Below, in pieces: positions 18,408 through 26,331 of a stretch of DNA of 64,000 bases; position 1 is the first letter of the stretch, and every line of letters starts with the position of its first letter. The translations under genes were made by a program, and so were the position numbers. Source of the DNA: an uncultured Bacteroidaceae bacterium. Its GTDB lineage: Bacteria > Bacteroidota > Bacteroidia > Bacteroidales > Bacteroidaceae. A model generated the notes under the pieces. That model saw only the letters and a list, made by a program, of their open reading frames with translations. It was not told the DNA's origin and did no database searches. The DNA lies in NCBI GenBank assembly GCA_905235525.1, contig CAJOLW010000035.1, forward strand, positions 1 through 64,000, written 5' to 3'.

Positions 18408-18998
18408 ATGTTGAATCATAACGCTACACTCTGGTTCCCACTTCGGGTACGTCATTCCAGTACACCACGTCTGATGAAAATGAAGCAGTTGCTGGACAAA
18501 GAAGATGCTGTGAGTGAGACCTACATACCGATGGAGTACCGTACGGAGAACTTCCATACAGAATTGGTTCCTGCCATCAACAACATCATCTTTGTTCGTT
18601 CTACCTACAACCACTTGAAAGACATCAGGCAGAACCAGCACCTCTTCGAACCCCTCCGCTACATCATGCGTCCCGTGTTCGACGGCAAAGAGACCACCAC
18701 AGAAGTGCTGCATGTGCCCGACCCGATGATGAAGAACTTCATCCGTGTCACCTCCGAACGGCAGTCCAACGTCATCTTCCTCGACAATATGGACTTCGCC
18801 TGCAAGCCCGGCATGAAAGCCTGCATCACCGAAGGACTCTATACAGGTGTGATAGGTGTGGTGAAGCGCATCAAGAAAACCCTCTGCATCGTCATTCCCA
18901 TCGAAGGAATAGCCGCCGCAGCCATCATGCACGTGCCCCGCAAGCACCTCCGCTACATCTCCGATGAAGAATACGAAGAACTCAAAACCCGAGAATGA
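18408..18998 (+). CDS. upxY: UpxY family transcription antiterminator (NusG-like)
   Basis: UpxY proteins are NusG paralogues that let RNA polymerase read through the leader of their own capsule operon. The 196-residue protein has the family start (ATLWFPLRVRHSSTPRLMKM), a NusG N-terminal-like domain with PMEYRT and NNIIFVRSTYNHL, and a C-terminal KOW-like segment (GVIGVVKRIKKTLCIVIPIE). It is the first gene of the polysaccharide locus. No UpxZ-type inhibitor gene follows; instead there is a defence/toxin-antitoxin island. Confidence 0.85.
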   Translation: MLNHNATLWFPLRVRHSSTPRLMKMKQLLDKEDAVSETYIPMEYRTENFHTELVPAINNIIFVRSTYNHLKDIRQNQHLFEPLRYIMRPVFDGKETTTEVLHVPDPMMKNFIRVTSERQSNVIFLDNMDFACKPGMKACITEGLYTGVIGVVKRIKKTLCIVIPIEGIAAAAIMHVPRKHLRYISDEEYEELKTRE

Positions 18999-19381
18999 GC
19001 ATCTCCACCTCCCGCATGGCTTATCTCTAACCCCTCAACTGTCAACTTTCAACTCTCCCAATTCCTCCCACCCAGCGCATAATATTTCACGCACTCAGCG
19101 TATAATATTTCGTCCTTACAGCCTGAAATGTCATGCGCACCGTGCCCACTAGTTGAGAATCACCCCCTTCCATCCTTCAGCGTTATCGTTAAGGTAAAAG
19201 AAAAAACCTAAACTCTTATCTCTCAACCCTAAACCCTCAACCACATAAATCAAGGTTATCGTTAAGGTCTGTTTCTCATCTCTAAATCATAAAGGTTAAC
19301 GTTAAAGAGAAAACGTAATATTCAAAAAAGAGACTCAAAATTTGGCAGATACAAGCACTATTTTTGCATCATTAACATCTA
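18999..19381. repeat. simple interspersed repeats between upxY and the MNT gene
   Basis: This gap has no gene. It holds CAACTGTCAACTTTCAACTC words, a duplicated GCATAATATTTC / GTATAATATTTC phrase (about 19077-19111), and TTATCGTTAAGGT, AACCCTAAACCCTCAACC and AAGGTTAACGTTAAAGA stretches. The segment from about 19161 to 19340 recurs in shortened form at 20142-20240. A possible -7 box, TATTTTTG, lies at 19361-19368, just before the MNT gene. Confidence 0.65.
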
Positions 19382-19717
19382 ATGAACATGACGGGTATAA
19401 GACGTAAGCATATTATTCAGGCCATAACAGACACTGTCAAATCTGTTGTTCCCCAAGGTTCTGAGGTCATTCTCTTCGGATCTCAGGCTCGTGGTGATGC
19501 CCATGATGGTTCCGATTGGGATGTACTTATTTTATTGGATAAGGATCGTGTCACTTCGCAAGATGTTGATGATTATACCTATCCGCTTCGCGAGTTAGGG
19601 TGGAGCAACGACGAGTGCATAAACGCCATTCTCTACACCAAGAAAGATTGGAAGCGTGATGAGGCAAGTCCATTTGTTGAGAATGTCATCAAAGACGGCA
19701 TTAGATTATGGGGTTGA
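19382..19717 (+). CDS. mntA: MNT-type nucleotidyltransferase (antitoxin of a MNT/HEPN pair)
   Basis: This 111-residue protein is a minimal nucleotidyltransferase. The motif FGSQARGDAHDGSDWDVLIL has the GS-x10-DxD catalytic pattern. In characterised MntA/HepT modules the MNT protein AMPylates the HEPN partner and so neutralises its RNase activity. Its end overlaps the HEPN gene start by 10 bases, the usual arrangement. The ATG at 19382 is followed two codons later by another ATG. It sits inside the polysaccharide locus as part of a defence island. Confidence 0.85.
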   Translation: MNMTGIRRKHIIQAITDTVKSVVPQGSEVILFGSQARGDAHDGSDWDVLILLDKDRVTSQDVDDYTYPLRELGWSNDECINAILYTKKDWKRDEASPFVENVIKDGIRLWG

Positions 19718-20127
19718 ACAGCGAGAACAGACGCGACATTGTGCTTTATCGCATTGAAAGAGCACAAAAAGCACTTGAACAGGCGAAAGGTTGTCTTTCC
19801 ATGTCCTATCTTGAAGTGGCGGCAAACCGTCTTTATTATGCCGCTTATTATGCTGTTCCCGCCTTGTTGGTTTCCCATGAAATACCAACACATACCCACG
19901 AAGGGTGTATACAGCAGTTTGGTCGGCATTTTGTTCAGACAGGTATATTCTCCAAGGAGAAGGGGCGGTTCTTCAACAACCTTTTCCACATGCGTCTTAC
20001 AGGTGATTACAGTGACCGTTTTGACCTAACGCAGGAAGATGTTCTATCCAAGGTCATACCCACAGAAGAGTTTGTCACCGAAGTGGTGAGTCTTGCCAAA
20101 CAGAAAATAAGTTTGAATACTTTATAA
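19708..20127 (+). CDS. hepT: HEPN domain protein (toxin of a MNT/HEPN pair)
   Basis: The 139-residue all-helical protein belongs to the HEPN superfamily of the UPF0332 type. It shows IERAQKALEQAKGCLSMSYL, then EVAANRLYYAAYYAVPALLV, and ends with LFHMRLTGDYSDRFDLTQED. HEPN proteins of this kind are often RNases paired with a minimal nucleotidyltransferase. I do not see a clear R-x4-6-H RNase motif, so catalytic activity is uncertain. The start overlaps the MNT gene. Confidence 0.8.
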   Translation: MGLNSENRRDIVLYRIERAQKALEQAKGCLSMSYLEVAANRLYYAAYYAVPALLVSHEIPTHTHEGCIQQFGRHFVQTGIFSKEKGRFFNNLFHMRLTGDYSDRFDLTQEDVLSKVIPTEEFVTEVVSLAKQKISLNTL

Positions 20128-20141
20128 ATAGAATTATTGGT

Positions 20142-20240
20142 AAGCACCCCCTTCCAGCCTTCAGCGTTATCGTTAAGGTCTGTTTCTCACCTCTAAATCA
20201 TAAAGGTTAACGTTAAAGAAAAACGTAATATTCAAATTAG
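20142..20240. repeat. second copy of the repeat block found before the MNT gene
   Basis: This stretch repeats CACCCCCTTCC, TTCAGCGTTATCGTTAAGGT, CTCTAAATCATAAAGGTTAA and AACGTAATATTCAAA, all present in the same order at about 19165-19330. The earlier copy has about 75 extra bases. The repeat flanks the MNT/HEPN pair on both sides and ends exactly where the truncated RelE-like frame begins, so recombination between copies is plausible. Confidence 0.8.
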
Positions 20241-20244
20241 AGAA

Positions 20245-20481
20245 TTGGAGATAAACCCTTTTGCAGGCGAGTCACTTGGGCGTCACACTTATAAGCATCG
20301 TATGTCCATCACCTCTAAAGGCAAAGGGAAGAGTGGTGGCGCAAGAGTGTTGACATACAACATACGACGTTTGAACGAGAACGACGTATTCGTTACATTG
20401 ATGACTATCTACGACAAGGGAGAAATCAGTAATGTTACTGATGCTTTCATCAAAAGTTTAGTCCAACAGATAGAAGTTTAG
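20245..20481 (+). pseudogene. 5'-truncated RelE/ParE-superfamily toxin remnant
   Basis: The frame encodes about 78 residues matching only the C-terminal part of a RelE/HigB-like toxin: NPFAGESLGRHTYKHRMSIT, then the GKGKSGGARVLTYNI segment typical of that family, and FVTLMTIYDKGEISNV. About 35 N-terminal residues are missing. The frame begins at a non-ATG codon directly at the edge of the repeat block at 20142-20240. No antitoxin gene is adjacent. I regard it as a deletion remnant. Confidence 0.7.
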
Positions 20482-20668
20482 GGACAGGTCTTTTCCCAAG
20501 AGTTACCCACTAATAATTTTGTAAGCAGGCGATATGTCAGAATAGATCGCTACCTCCAGCAACTCCTCGAACTTGCATGGCTCTCAACCCTAAACCCTCA
20601 ACTCTCAACCACAAAGGTCAAGGTTAGGGTTAAGGTTTATCTCTTCCCTCATAAACAACTCCAATACT

Positions 20669-21010
20669 ATGGCACTAAAAATTGAAGATATACGCTTGAT
20701 GAAACGTTACTTTGAAGGCGTGATGAGTCGAGCCAATCATCATGCAGAGAATGTAAACGAGGTGATTCTCTCACTTGCAGGTGGAGTGATTTGGCGTGGT
20801 GCGGACATTGATGTGAGAACATACAAGGATAAAACCGCTAATATGTTGTGGATGAGAACAGATTCAGGTAAAGGGTATTGTTTCATCTTCAACCATAGCA
20901 ACTGGCTGATTGAAGTGCATGAAGATACGATGGCAGGCAAGTTATTGAGGGTGTTCTCTAATCAAGACTCAAACTCCGATGTGAAAGAGTTCTTTGAAAC
21001 ATTAGAATAA
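20669..21010 (+). CDS. small protein of unknown function
   Basis: The 113-residue protein begins MALKIEDIRLMKRYFEGVMS and contains VNEVILSLAGGVIWRGADID and WMRTDSGKGYCFIFNHSNW. I do not recognise the family. It has no signal peptide or membrane segment. The codon pattern looks coding, and the ATG is preceded by repeat sequence (AACCCTAAACCCTCAACTCT at about 20588). Its place between a toxin remnant and the AIPR gene suggests an accessory defence or island protein. Confidence 0.5.
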   Translation: MALKIEDIRLMKRYFEGVMSRANHHAENVNEVILSLAGGVIWRGADIDVRTYKDKTANMLWMRTDSGKGYCFIFNHSNWLIEVHEDTMAGKLLRVFSNQDSNSDVKEFFETLE

Positions 21011-21045
21011 TGCCGACCAAGAGAATTTGTGACAATAGTCAGTAG

Positions 21046-21309
21046 CCACATATAAAAGAAGTTAAAGACAAAAATCCGAGCACTTATTCCAAAAACTCTA
21101 CAGAGACCAGCACCATTGGTCTCAGATGTAGTTTTGTGCCAAGGTTCGGACGCTTTCTGAAGACAGATTCGTATAAATTGCGTGTTTTAACCCTTACGGA
21201 TACAGGCATACAAATCTGCAAACTCGTGAACACGAATACAGATGATACCTTTGTGGAGGAACTGTTAGGTGTGATGAATGAGAACCAACAGACTGTGGCA
21301 GAATTGTAA
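21046..21309 (+). pseudogene. C-terminal remnant of an unidentified protein
   Basis: After an in-frame stop at 21043, an open stretch of about 87 codons runs to a TAA at 21307-21309 with no start codon. It reads like real protein (FGRFLKTDSYKLRVLTLTDT, then NTDDTFVEELLGVMNENQQT). I do not recognise the family. The lack of a start suggests a truncated gene left behind by rearrangement in the 380-base gap before the AIPR gene. Confidence 0.4.
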
Positions 21310-21392
21310 TATAAAACAGGGTATATAGATTCTCAAAATAGATGGGGATTGATGAACAGATACTTTATCAAACTAACTAACCAATCGAATGT

Positions 21393-23183
21393 ATGGGCAA
21401 ATATAATGATCTGGTCAATATAATAGACAGCATGCGTGAGGAGGCTCCTGAGAACTATAAGAGGTACCGGCCTTCATCATTAGAGGAAGATAAACTTATG
21501 CATGCACGCTCTAGAGCCTTTATTCACCTGTTTTTGAAAGTGAAGTTCGGTCTAACCGAATTTCTTGATAGAGAGTCGTTCATTACGGATGATACATCTG
21601 ACGGAGGAATTGATGCATATTATATTGACTATACAGAGAAGATTATTTATCTTATTCAATCTAAATACAGAAACTCAGATGCAAACTTCCAGAGTCGGGA
21701 AATCACATTGCAGGAGATTCTTGCAATGGATATTAATAGGATCCTTGATGGCGAGGAAACTGACGAAAGTGGGACACCATACAATGGCAAAATTCTTAAT
21801 TTCATAGAGAAGATAAATGAGATATCAGATATGCCGAAGTATGCGAGAAAGGTAATACTTCTTGCAAATGTCAAGAAAAGCATTGCCCCTCAGCTGAAAA
21901 GGCTTACAGGTGGATATGCTGTAGATATCTATAATTATGAGCGCGTCTATAACGAGTTGGTATTCCCCTTGGTCAGCGGAGCCTACTATAATATCAAGGA
22001 ACTAAAAATTACCCTAAATGTAGACAAGGATAGTGCTGGGCACCGCATTCAGTATTATCCAGAAACAAAATATGGAGAGTGCACAGTCAATGCACTTTAT
22101 GTGCCAACAATTGAAATCGCCAAGATTCTGTCGAAATACAAGAATTCCATATTGAAGTATAACCCACGTAGTTATCTTGACCTTCAAGGGGGCAGTGTAA
22201 ATGCAAAAATAGCATATTCTATTGAAAATATACAGACCAATGAATTTGCATTGTTCAATAATGGTATTACTATGTTGTCAGACGAAACCGAATATAGTGA
22301 TAAAGTGGGTAAACGGAATAAGGCCGAAGTGATAGTTACGAATCCTCAGATTATTAATGGCGGGCAGACTGCATATACGCTCAGCATCCTTTATGATAAG
22401 CATAAAAAGGATAACACATTAGACATCTTTGACGAGAAAGAAGTTCTTCTGAAGATTATCTCATTCGATAATGCAGAAGATGAAAGCCGCTTAGATGCAA
22501 AATTGAAACTCATCGAAGATATCTCTATTGCCACAAACCAACAATCTCCCGTTTTTGAAGCAGACCGTAGGGCGAATGATGCCATCCAAATACAGTTACA
22601 GAAACTGATATACCAGGACTTTGGCTTGTATTATGAACGCAAACGTGGAGAGTTTGGTGATGGGATACGACAGGGATACATTCTTCGTTCCCAGATTATT
22701 GACAGGGAACGTTATCTTCGTATCTGCCTAGCGGTTAATGGTGAGCCTGCCAGGGCTCGTTCCAGCAATGCCAATAAACTATTTGAGAAGAGCGTGTTTG
22801 ATACCATTTTGCCCGATACTTCCAACTACCGTAAATGCATATACGGATATATGGCTTTTGAACGGATACCGCAGTTCAGTAGTTCTTCCACCAATGTAAA
22901 TGATATAGCACGCTATGCTATTGCTTGTGTTGTTTCTCAGAGATACACTCAAGAGATGAATCCTGTAGATTATGAGGAGAAAGTCATACAAGATCTTGAA
23001 GATGTCATTAATCTATGGCCAGATTTTGAGAAGTCGATTCGTAATGATGAAACTAACAAAAATTATTATTTCCGCGAAATTTACGATACGAACACTGGAG
23101 AACGGACTGTGGAAACCAACTGGGCATCTTATTACAAGGGTAGGACCTTGAACCGTGACCTCCGTTTGTATTTTGGCTACTGA
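21393..23183 (+). CDS. AIPR family protein (abortive infection phage resistance)
   Basis: At 596 residues this matches the AIPR family, named for an abortive-infection phage-resistance protein. The N-terminal part looks like a nuclease core: SDGGIDAYYIDYTEKIIYLI with Asp74, then QSK at 89-91, the D-(x)-QxK layout of restriction-endonuclease-like folds. The middle region (NNGITMLSDETEY, VTNPQIINGGQTAYTLSILY) is the AIPR signature, and KLKLIEDISIATNQQSPV follows. It would act in the cytoplasm on phage or host nucleic acid. The small gene 12 bases downstream is a likely partner. AT-rich codon use suggests acquisition. Confidence 0.85.
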   Translation: MGKYNDLVNIIDSMREEAPENYKRYRPSSLEEDKLMHARSRAFIHLFLKVKFGLTEFLDRESFITDDTSDGGIDAYYIDYTEKIIYLIQSKYRNSDANFQSREITLQEILAMDINRILDGEETDESGTPYNGKILNFIEKINEISDMPKYARKVILLANVKKSIAPQLKRLTGGYAVDIYNYERVYNELVFPLVSGAYYNIKELKITLNVDKDSAGHRIQYYPETKYGECTVNALYVPTIEIAKILSKYKNSILKYNPRSYLDLQGGSVNAKIAYSIENIQTNEFALFNNGITMLSDETEYSDKVGKRNKAEVIVTNPQIINGGQTAYTLSILYDKHKKDNTLDIFDEKEVLLKIISFDNAEDESRLDAKLKLIEDISIATNQQSPVFEADRRANDAIQIQLQKLIYQDFGLYYERKRGEFGDGIRQGYILRSQIIDRERYLRICLAVNGEPARARSSNANKLFEKSVFDTILPDTSNYRKCIYGYMAFERIPQFSSSSTNVNDIARYAIACVVSQRYTQEMNPVDYEEKVIQDLEDVINLWPDFEKSIRNDETNKNYYFREIYDTNTGERTVETNWASYYKGRTLNRDLRLYFGY

Positions 23184-23195
23184 TCAAAATGATAT

Positions 23196-23531
23196 ATGAT
23201 GAAAATAGAGAAATTCAAAGAAGAACTCTTTGAAAAATTGTTTAATGTGAGGAAAATGGTCCACGACAGATTGTTTGTCATTGATAACGGGCTGTTTTCT
23301 GAAGATGTTTGTGATATGCGGGTTTATATGGATTCCCAGATGCAGCATCTTGTAACTCTTTCACCCTATAGTTTTTCATATGTGAGTTGTGAATCCACAG
23401 CCCATGGACTTGCTTTTCTTGATATTGTGCCAGACATCAAAGATTCGGATCATGAGGTGGAATTGACCAATTATTACTATGATTGTGAAAAAAAGCGTGT
23501 TTGTACTTTTGTCACTATCCTTAAAGTGTAA
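23196..23531 (+). CDS. small unknown protein following AIPR
   Basis: A 111-residue acidic protein, MMKIEKFKEELFEKLFNVRK at the start. Unknown family. It has no membrane segment. It lies 12 bases after the AIPR stop on the same strand and is almost certainly co-transcribed. By position it is a candidate regulator, immunity protein or sensor for AIPR. The function is inferred from context only. Confidence 0.6.
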   Translation: MMKIEKFKEELFEKLFNVRKMVHDRLFVIDNGLFSEDVCDMRVYMDSQMQHLVTLSPYSFSYVSCESTAHGLAFLDIVPDIKDSDHEVELTNYYYDCEKKRVCTFVTILKV

Positions 23532-24077
23532 GATGAGTATTAATCACGATTAGGCGTATTCCTCCTCCCCTCCTTTCTGTGCTTATCCGTGTCATCTGTG
23601 TGACCCAATATCAAGGTTAGGGTTAAGGTTAGCGTTACACCCAACTGTCAACTCTCAATTTTCAACTGTCAACTCTCAATTAACTTAAGGGGGTGCGGTG
23701 TCACATCTTTCATCTTCGGTTCAATAGTGTGATCACCAATCCCACTTCCATTTTGATAGTCCAATAGTATTGTGACGATTTCCCAGTAATAGTGTAATCC
23801 TATGCTGACTAATAATATAAATTCTTGGGCTCGTAGCACGGTGCCGAATTACCCCATATTATTCGTTACCCGCTGGATACCGTTTAACGCATGGTATGTT
23901 TCCAACTCAGGCACGACAAATGACAGGTGAAGTGTTGCAATCTTCTTTAGATAAATCAAAAGACGAGATGGGACGAGGGTTAAGTGTTTATAGATAAGTT
24001 CGTGAGGCACTTTGGGGATGGAATGTATAACGCTTTTTTGATTTGTTGGCAATAGACGTTCTTTATATATCCAAGTT
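23532..24077. other. gene-poor stretch with repeats and a possible minus-strand remnant
   Basis: The first half has TAAGGTTAGCGTTACAC and alternating CAACTGTCAACTCTCAA words. The second half, read on the minus strand between about 24060 and 23850, is open and protein-like (SIPKVPHELIYKHLTLVPSR, then SFVVPELETYHALNGIQRVT), with a stop after TNNMG. It runs in the same frame into the antisense of the next gene, so it may be a decayed gene of unknown type. I am not sure of it. Confidence 0.3.
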
Positions 24078-24353
24078 ATGAATGACATGAATTCTTTTTC
24101 AAAATACCAACAGGAATTGGAATCATTTTTGTTGAGTAAAGGAGAAACAAAGTATACACATGATGTTTGTTTAAATGTAATATATGAGGGAGAGAAACTC
24201 GAGACGCTTTCTTTTTCGAATACAAAAGTACTCTTTGATGTCAATGATAATAACTCTGTTCGTGTATTTGTTTGGAAACTTGCACATGCGCCCAATGAGT
24301 ATTACGAAGAATTCAGGCCATTGTATCAAAAATTCGAGTTTGATCGTCAATAG
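24078..24353 (+). CDS. small protein of unknown function
   Basis: A 91-residue protein beginning MNDMNSFSKYQQELESFLLS with a fairly acidic, AT-rich composition. The family is not recognised. After its TAG stop the same frame stays open for 19 more codons (see 24354-24471), so it may be a shortened form of a longer protein. It lies at the end of the island, before the flippase. Confidence 0.45.
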   Translation: MNDMNSFSKYQQELESFLLSKGETKYTHDVCLNVIYEGEKLETLSFSNTKVLFDVNDNNSVRVFVWKLAHAPNEYYEEFRPLYQKFEFDRQ

Positions 24354-24471
24354 GGGCTACTGATTATTACAGGAACAGGTAGTTACGGGAAATACAAGGT
24401 GACATTGTTTTGATTATCCTCCAGGAGCATATCCTTTTCATAAGTTTAAAATGTTCGATGAAATAATATAG
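24354..24471 (+). pseudogene. frameshifted coding remnant
   Basis: Directly after the stop at 24351-24353 the same frame reads GLLIITGTGSYGKYKVTLF. One extra T in TTGTTTTGATT would shift to DYPPGAYPFHKFKMFDEII and a TAG at 24469-24471. The two pieces join smoothly if that base is removed. The family is unknown; the GTGSYGKY wording could suit a polymorphic-toxin or immunity fragment, but that is a guess. Confidence 0.35.
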
Positions 24472-24618
24472 TTTTGATTCCCGTGTCTATCAAAGTCGTT
24501 CGTATTCAATAAATATATACATAAGATAGTTTTAATATGAAGGCCGTTGTCCATTGACCGTAGTCTGTTGTCAGCCTTCGGCGTTATTGTCAACTGTCAA
24601 TTGTCAATTATAATAACA

Positions 24619-24780
24619 GCCAACGATACTACATCTGTTTCTTATGCAACTTTTCTATAGATGCAAGTCTGCGGCTTTTTAATATTCTCTGAATCATATT
24701 GCCAACGATACTACATCTCTCTTTTAACTATTCCTTTGAGGTGCAAGTCCGCGGCATTTTATTATTCTCTAAATTATATT
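24619..24780 (+). repeat. two tandem 80-82 bp repeats before the flippase gene
   Basis: GCCAACGATACTACATCT begins at 24619 and again at 24701. Both copies then carry TGCAAGTC(T/C)GCGGC and TATTCTCT(G/A)AA. The units are 82 and 80 bases long, and the beginning of a third (GCC) follows at 24781. The second copy ends 15 bases before the flippase ATG, so the repeats form its 5' leader. Confidence 0.8.
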
Positions 24781-24795
24781 GCCCACTTCTTAATT

Positions 24796-26331
24796 ATGAT
24801 AAATAACAACTTCGCAAATAACGTTCGTATCGCCAAAAATACCGCAATGCTGTATTTTCGTATGTTCTTGATGATGGCAGTTTCGCTATTTACGTCTCGA
24901 GTTGTATTACAGGTGTTGGGGGAATCTGATTATGGAATTTACAATATAGTAGGGGGGGTAGTTGTCTTTTTTTCTTTCATGAATAATGCATTACTACAGG
25001 CAACACAGCGTTTTTTAAATTTTGAGATTGGGAAAAAGGAGGAAAGCAATGCCAATCTCGTCTTTTGTATGAGTATGAATGCTTTTTTGTTACTCGCTCT
25101 TATTTTTATACTTTGTTCAGAAACATTCGGTTTATGGTTCGTCAACACCAAACTGAATATCCCTCCTAATCGAATAGTTGCGGCAAACTGGGTATATCAA
25201 TATTCTATAATCACTTTTATTATTTGTCTTATTCAAATTCCTTATAACGCAATTATTATAGCATATGAAAAAATGAGTGTTTTTGCAATGCTCTCCTTAT
25301 TAGAAGTCTTTTTTAAGCTGCTTTGTGTTTATCTTCTTTATATAATCTCATTGGATAAGTTAATAACCTTTTCCTTTTTTTATACATTATCGCCATTATT
25401 GATTGTAACTAGTTATAGATTCTATTGTAACAAACATTTCCCCATTTCTCGTTATCGTTATTTATGGGATGGAAATACATTTAGGAAACTCTTTTCTTTT
25501 TCAAGTTGGTCATTATTCGGGAGTGCTTCAAATATTCTTGCGTCTCAGGGACTTAATGTATTGGTTAATATTTTTTATGGGGTGGCTGTTAATGCGGCTC
25601 TTGGGATAGCCAATCAGATTTCATCAAAAGTTACACAGTTTGTAACAAATTTTCAAATTGCATTTAATCCTCAGATAGTTAAGCTTTATGCTGCGAAAGA
25701 AACAGAAAGTCTATATCGACTTATGTTCCGATCTTCAAAGTTTTCTTATTATTTCATGCTATTGGTATCATTACCGATAATTTTAAAGATGGATGATATA
25801 CTTCGAATATGGCTTGCGGATGTCCCTGAAAATACGGCGATATTTAGTAAATTGATATTGTGTTTTATGCTAATTGAATCTGTAACAGGACCCCTATGGA
25901 TGTATGTTCAAGCAACAGGTGTAATTCGAAATTATCAACTTTTAATGAGTTTTTTAATCTTCCTAAATCTCCCTATATCATATATAGTATTAAAATTGGG
26001 CTTCCCTGTTTACTCTGTTTGGGTAGTAAGAATAATTGTCAATGTCATTGTTTTTTCTACTCGATGTATTTATATAGGGTGTGTGTACTCTTTCCCTATT
26101 TCAAGATTTTTAAGATTTGTTCTTATTCCAGTAACTTTTGTAAGTCTTTTAGCAGTTCCGGCTCCAGTTTTTGTCAGTAGATTAAATTTGCCAAATTTAA
26201 GCAGTATCATAGCTACTACTATAGTTTCTATATTCTCTATCTCCATTTTTATTTATATGATAGGACTAACTAATAATGAAAGAAACTATTTGTTGTCTTT
26301 AGTAAGAAAATTATTTATACATGGAAAGTAA
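24796..26331 (+). CDS. wzx: polysaccharide flippase (Wzx/MATE-like, MOP superfamily)
   Basis: This 511-residue integral membrane protein moves lipid-linked polysaccharide repeat units across the inner membrane. From ATG 24796 it starts MINNNFANNVRIAKNTAMLY, followed by the RVVLQVLGESDYGIYNIVGG motif typical of Bacteroidetes flippases, and about 12-14 hydrophobic segments. The frame is open 45 codons further upstream, but that part translates the tandem repeats, so I reject it. GC is much lower than in the housekeeping genes, usual for such loci. It overlaps the next gene by 11 bases. Confidence 0.9.
   Translation: MINNNFANNVRIAKNTAMLYFRMFLMMAVSLFTSRVVLQVLGESDYGIYNIVGGVVVFFSFMNNALLQATQRFLNFEIGKKEESNANLVFCMSMNAFLLLALIFILCSETFGLWFVNTKLNIPPNRIVAANWVYQYSIITFIICLIQIPYNAIIIAYEKMSVFAMLSLLEVFFKLLCVYLLYIISLDKLITFSFFYTLSPLLIVTSYRFYCNKHFPISRYRYLWDGNTFRKLFSFSSWSLFGSASNILASQGLNVLVNIFYGVAVNAALGIANQISSKVTQFVTNFQIAFNPQIVKLYAAKETESLYRLMFRSSKFSYYFMLLVSLPIILKMDDILRIWLADVPENTAIFSKLILCFMLIESVTGPLWMYVQATGVIRNYQLLMSFLIFLNLPISYIVLKLGFPVYSVWVVRIIVNVIVFSTRCIYIGCVYSFPISRFLRFVLIPVTFVSLLAVPAPVFVSRLNLPNLSSIIATTIVSIFSISIFIYMIGLTNNERNYLLSLVRKLFIHGK

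Noticed and set aside
24661..24795. Longer start for the flippase, including 45 extra residues
   Set aside because: The extra residues translate the tandem repeats, and the ATG at 24796 gives the standard flippase start.
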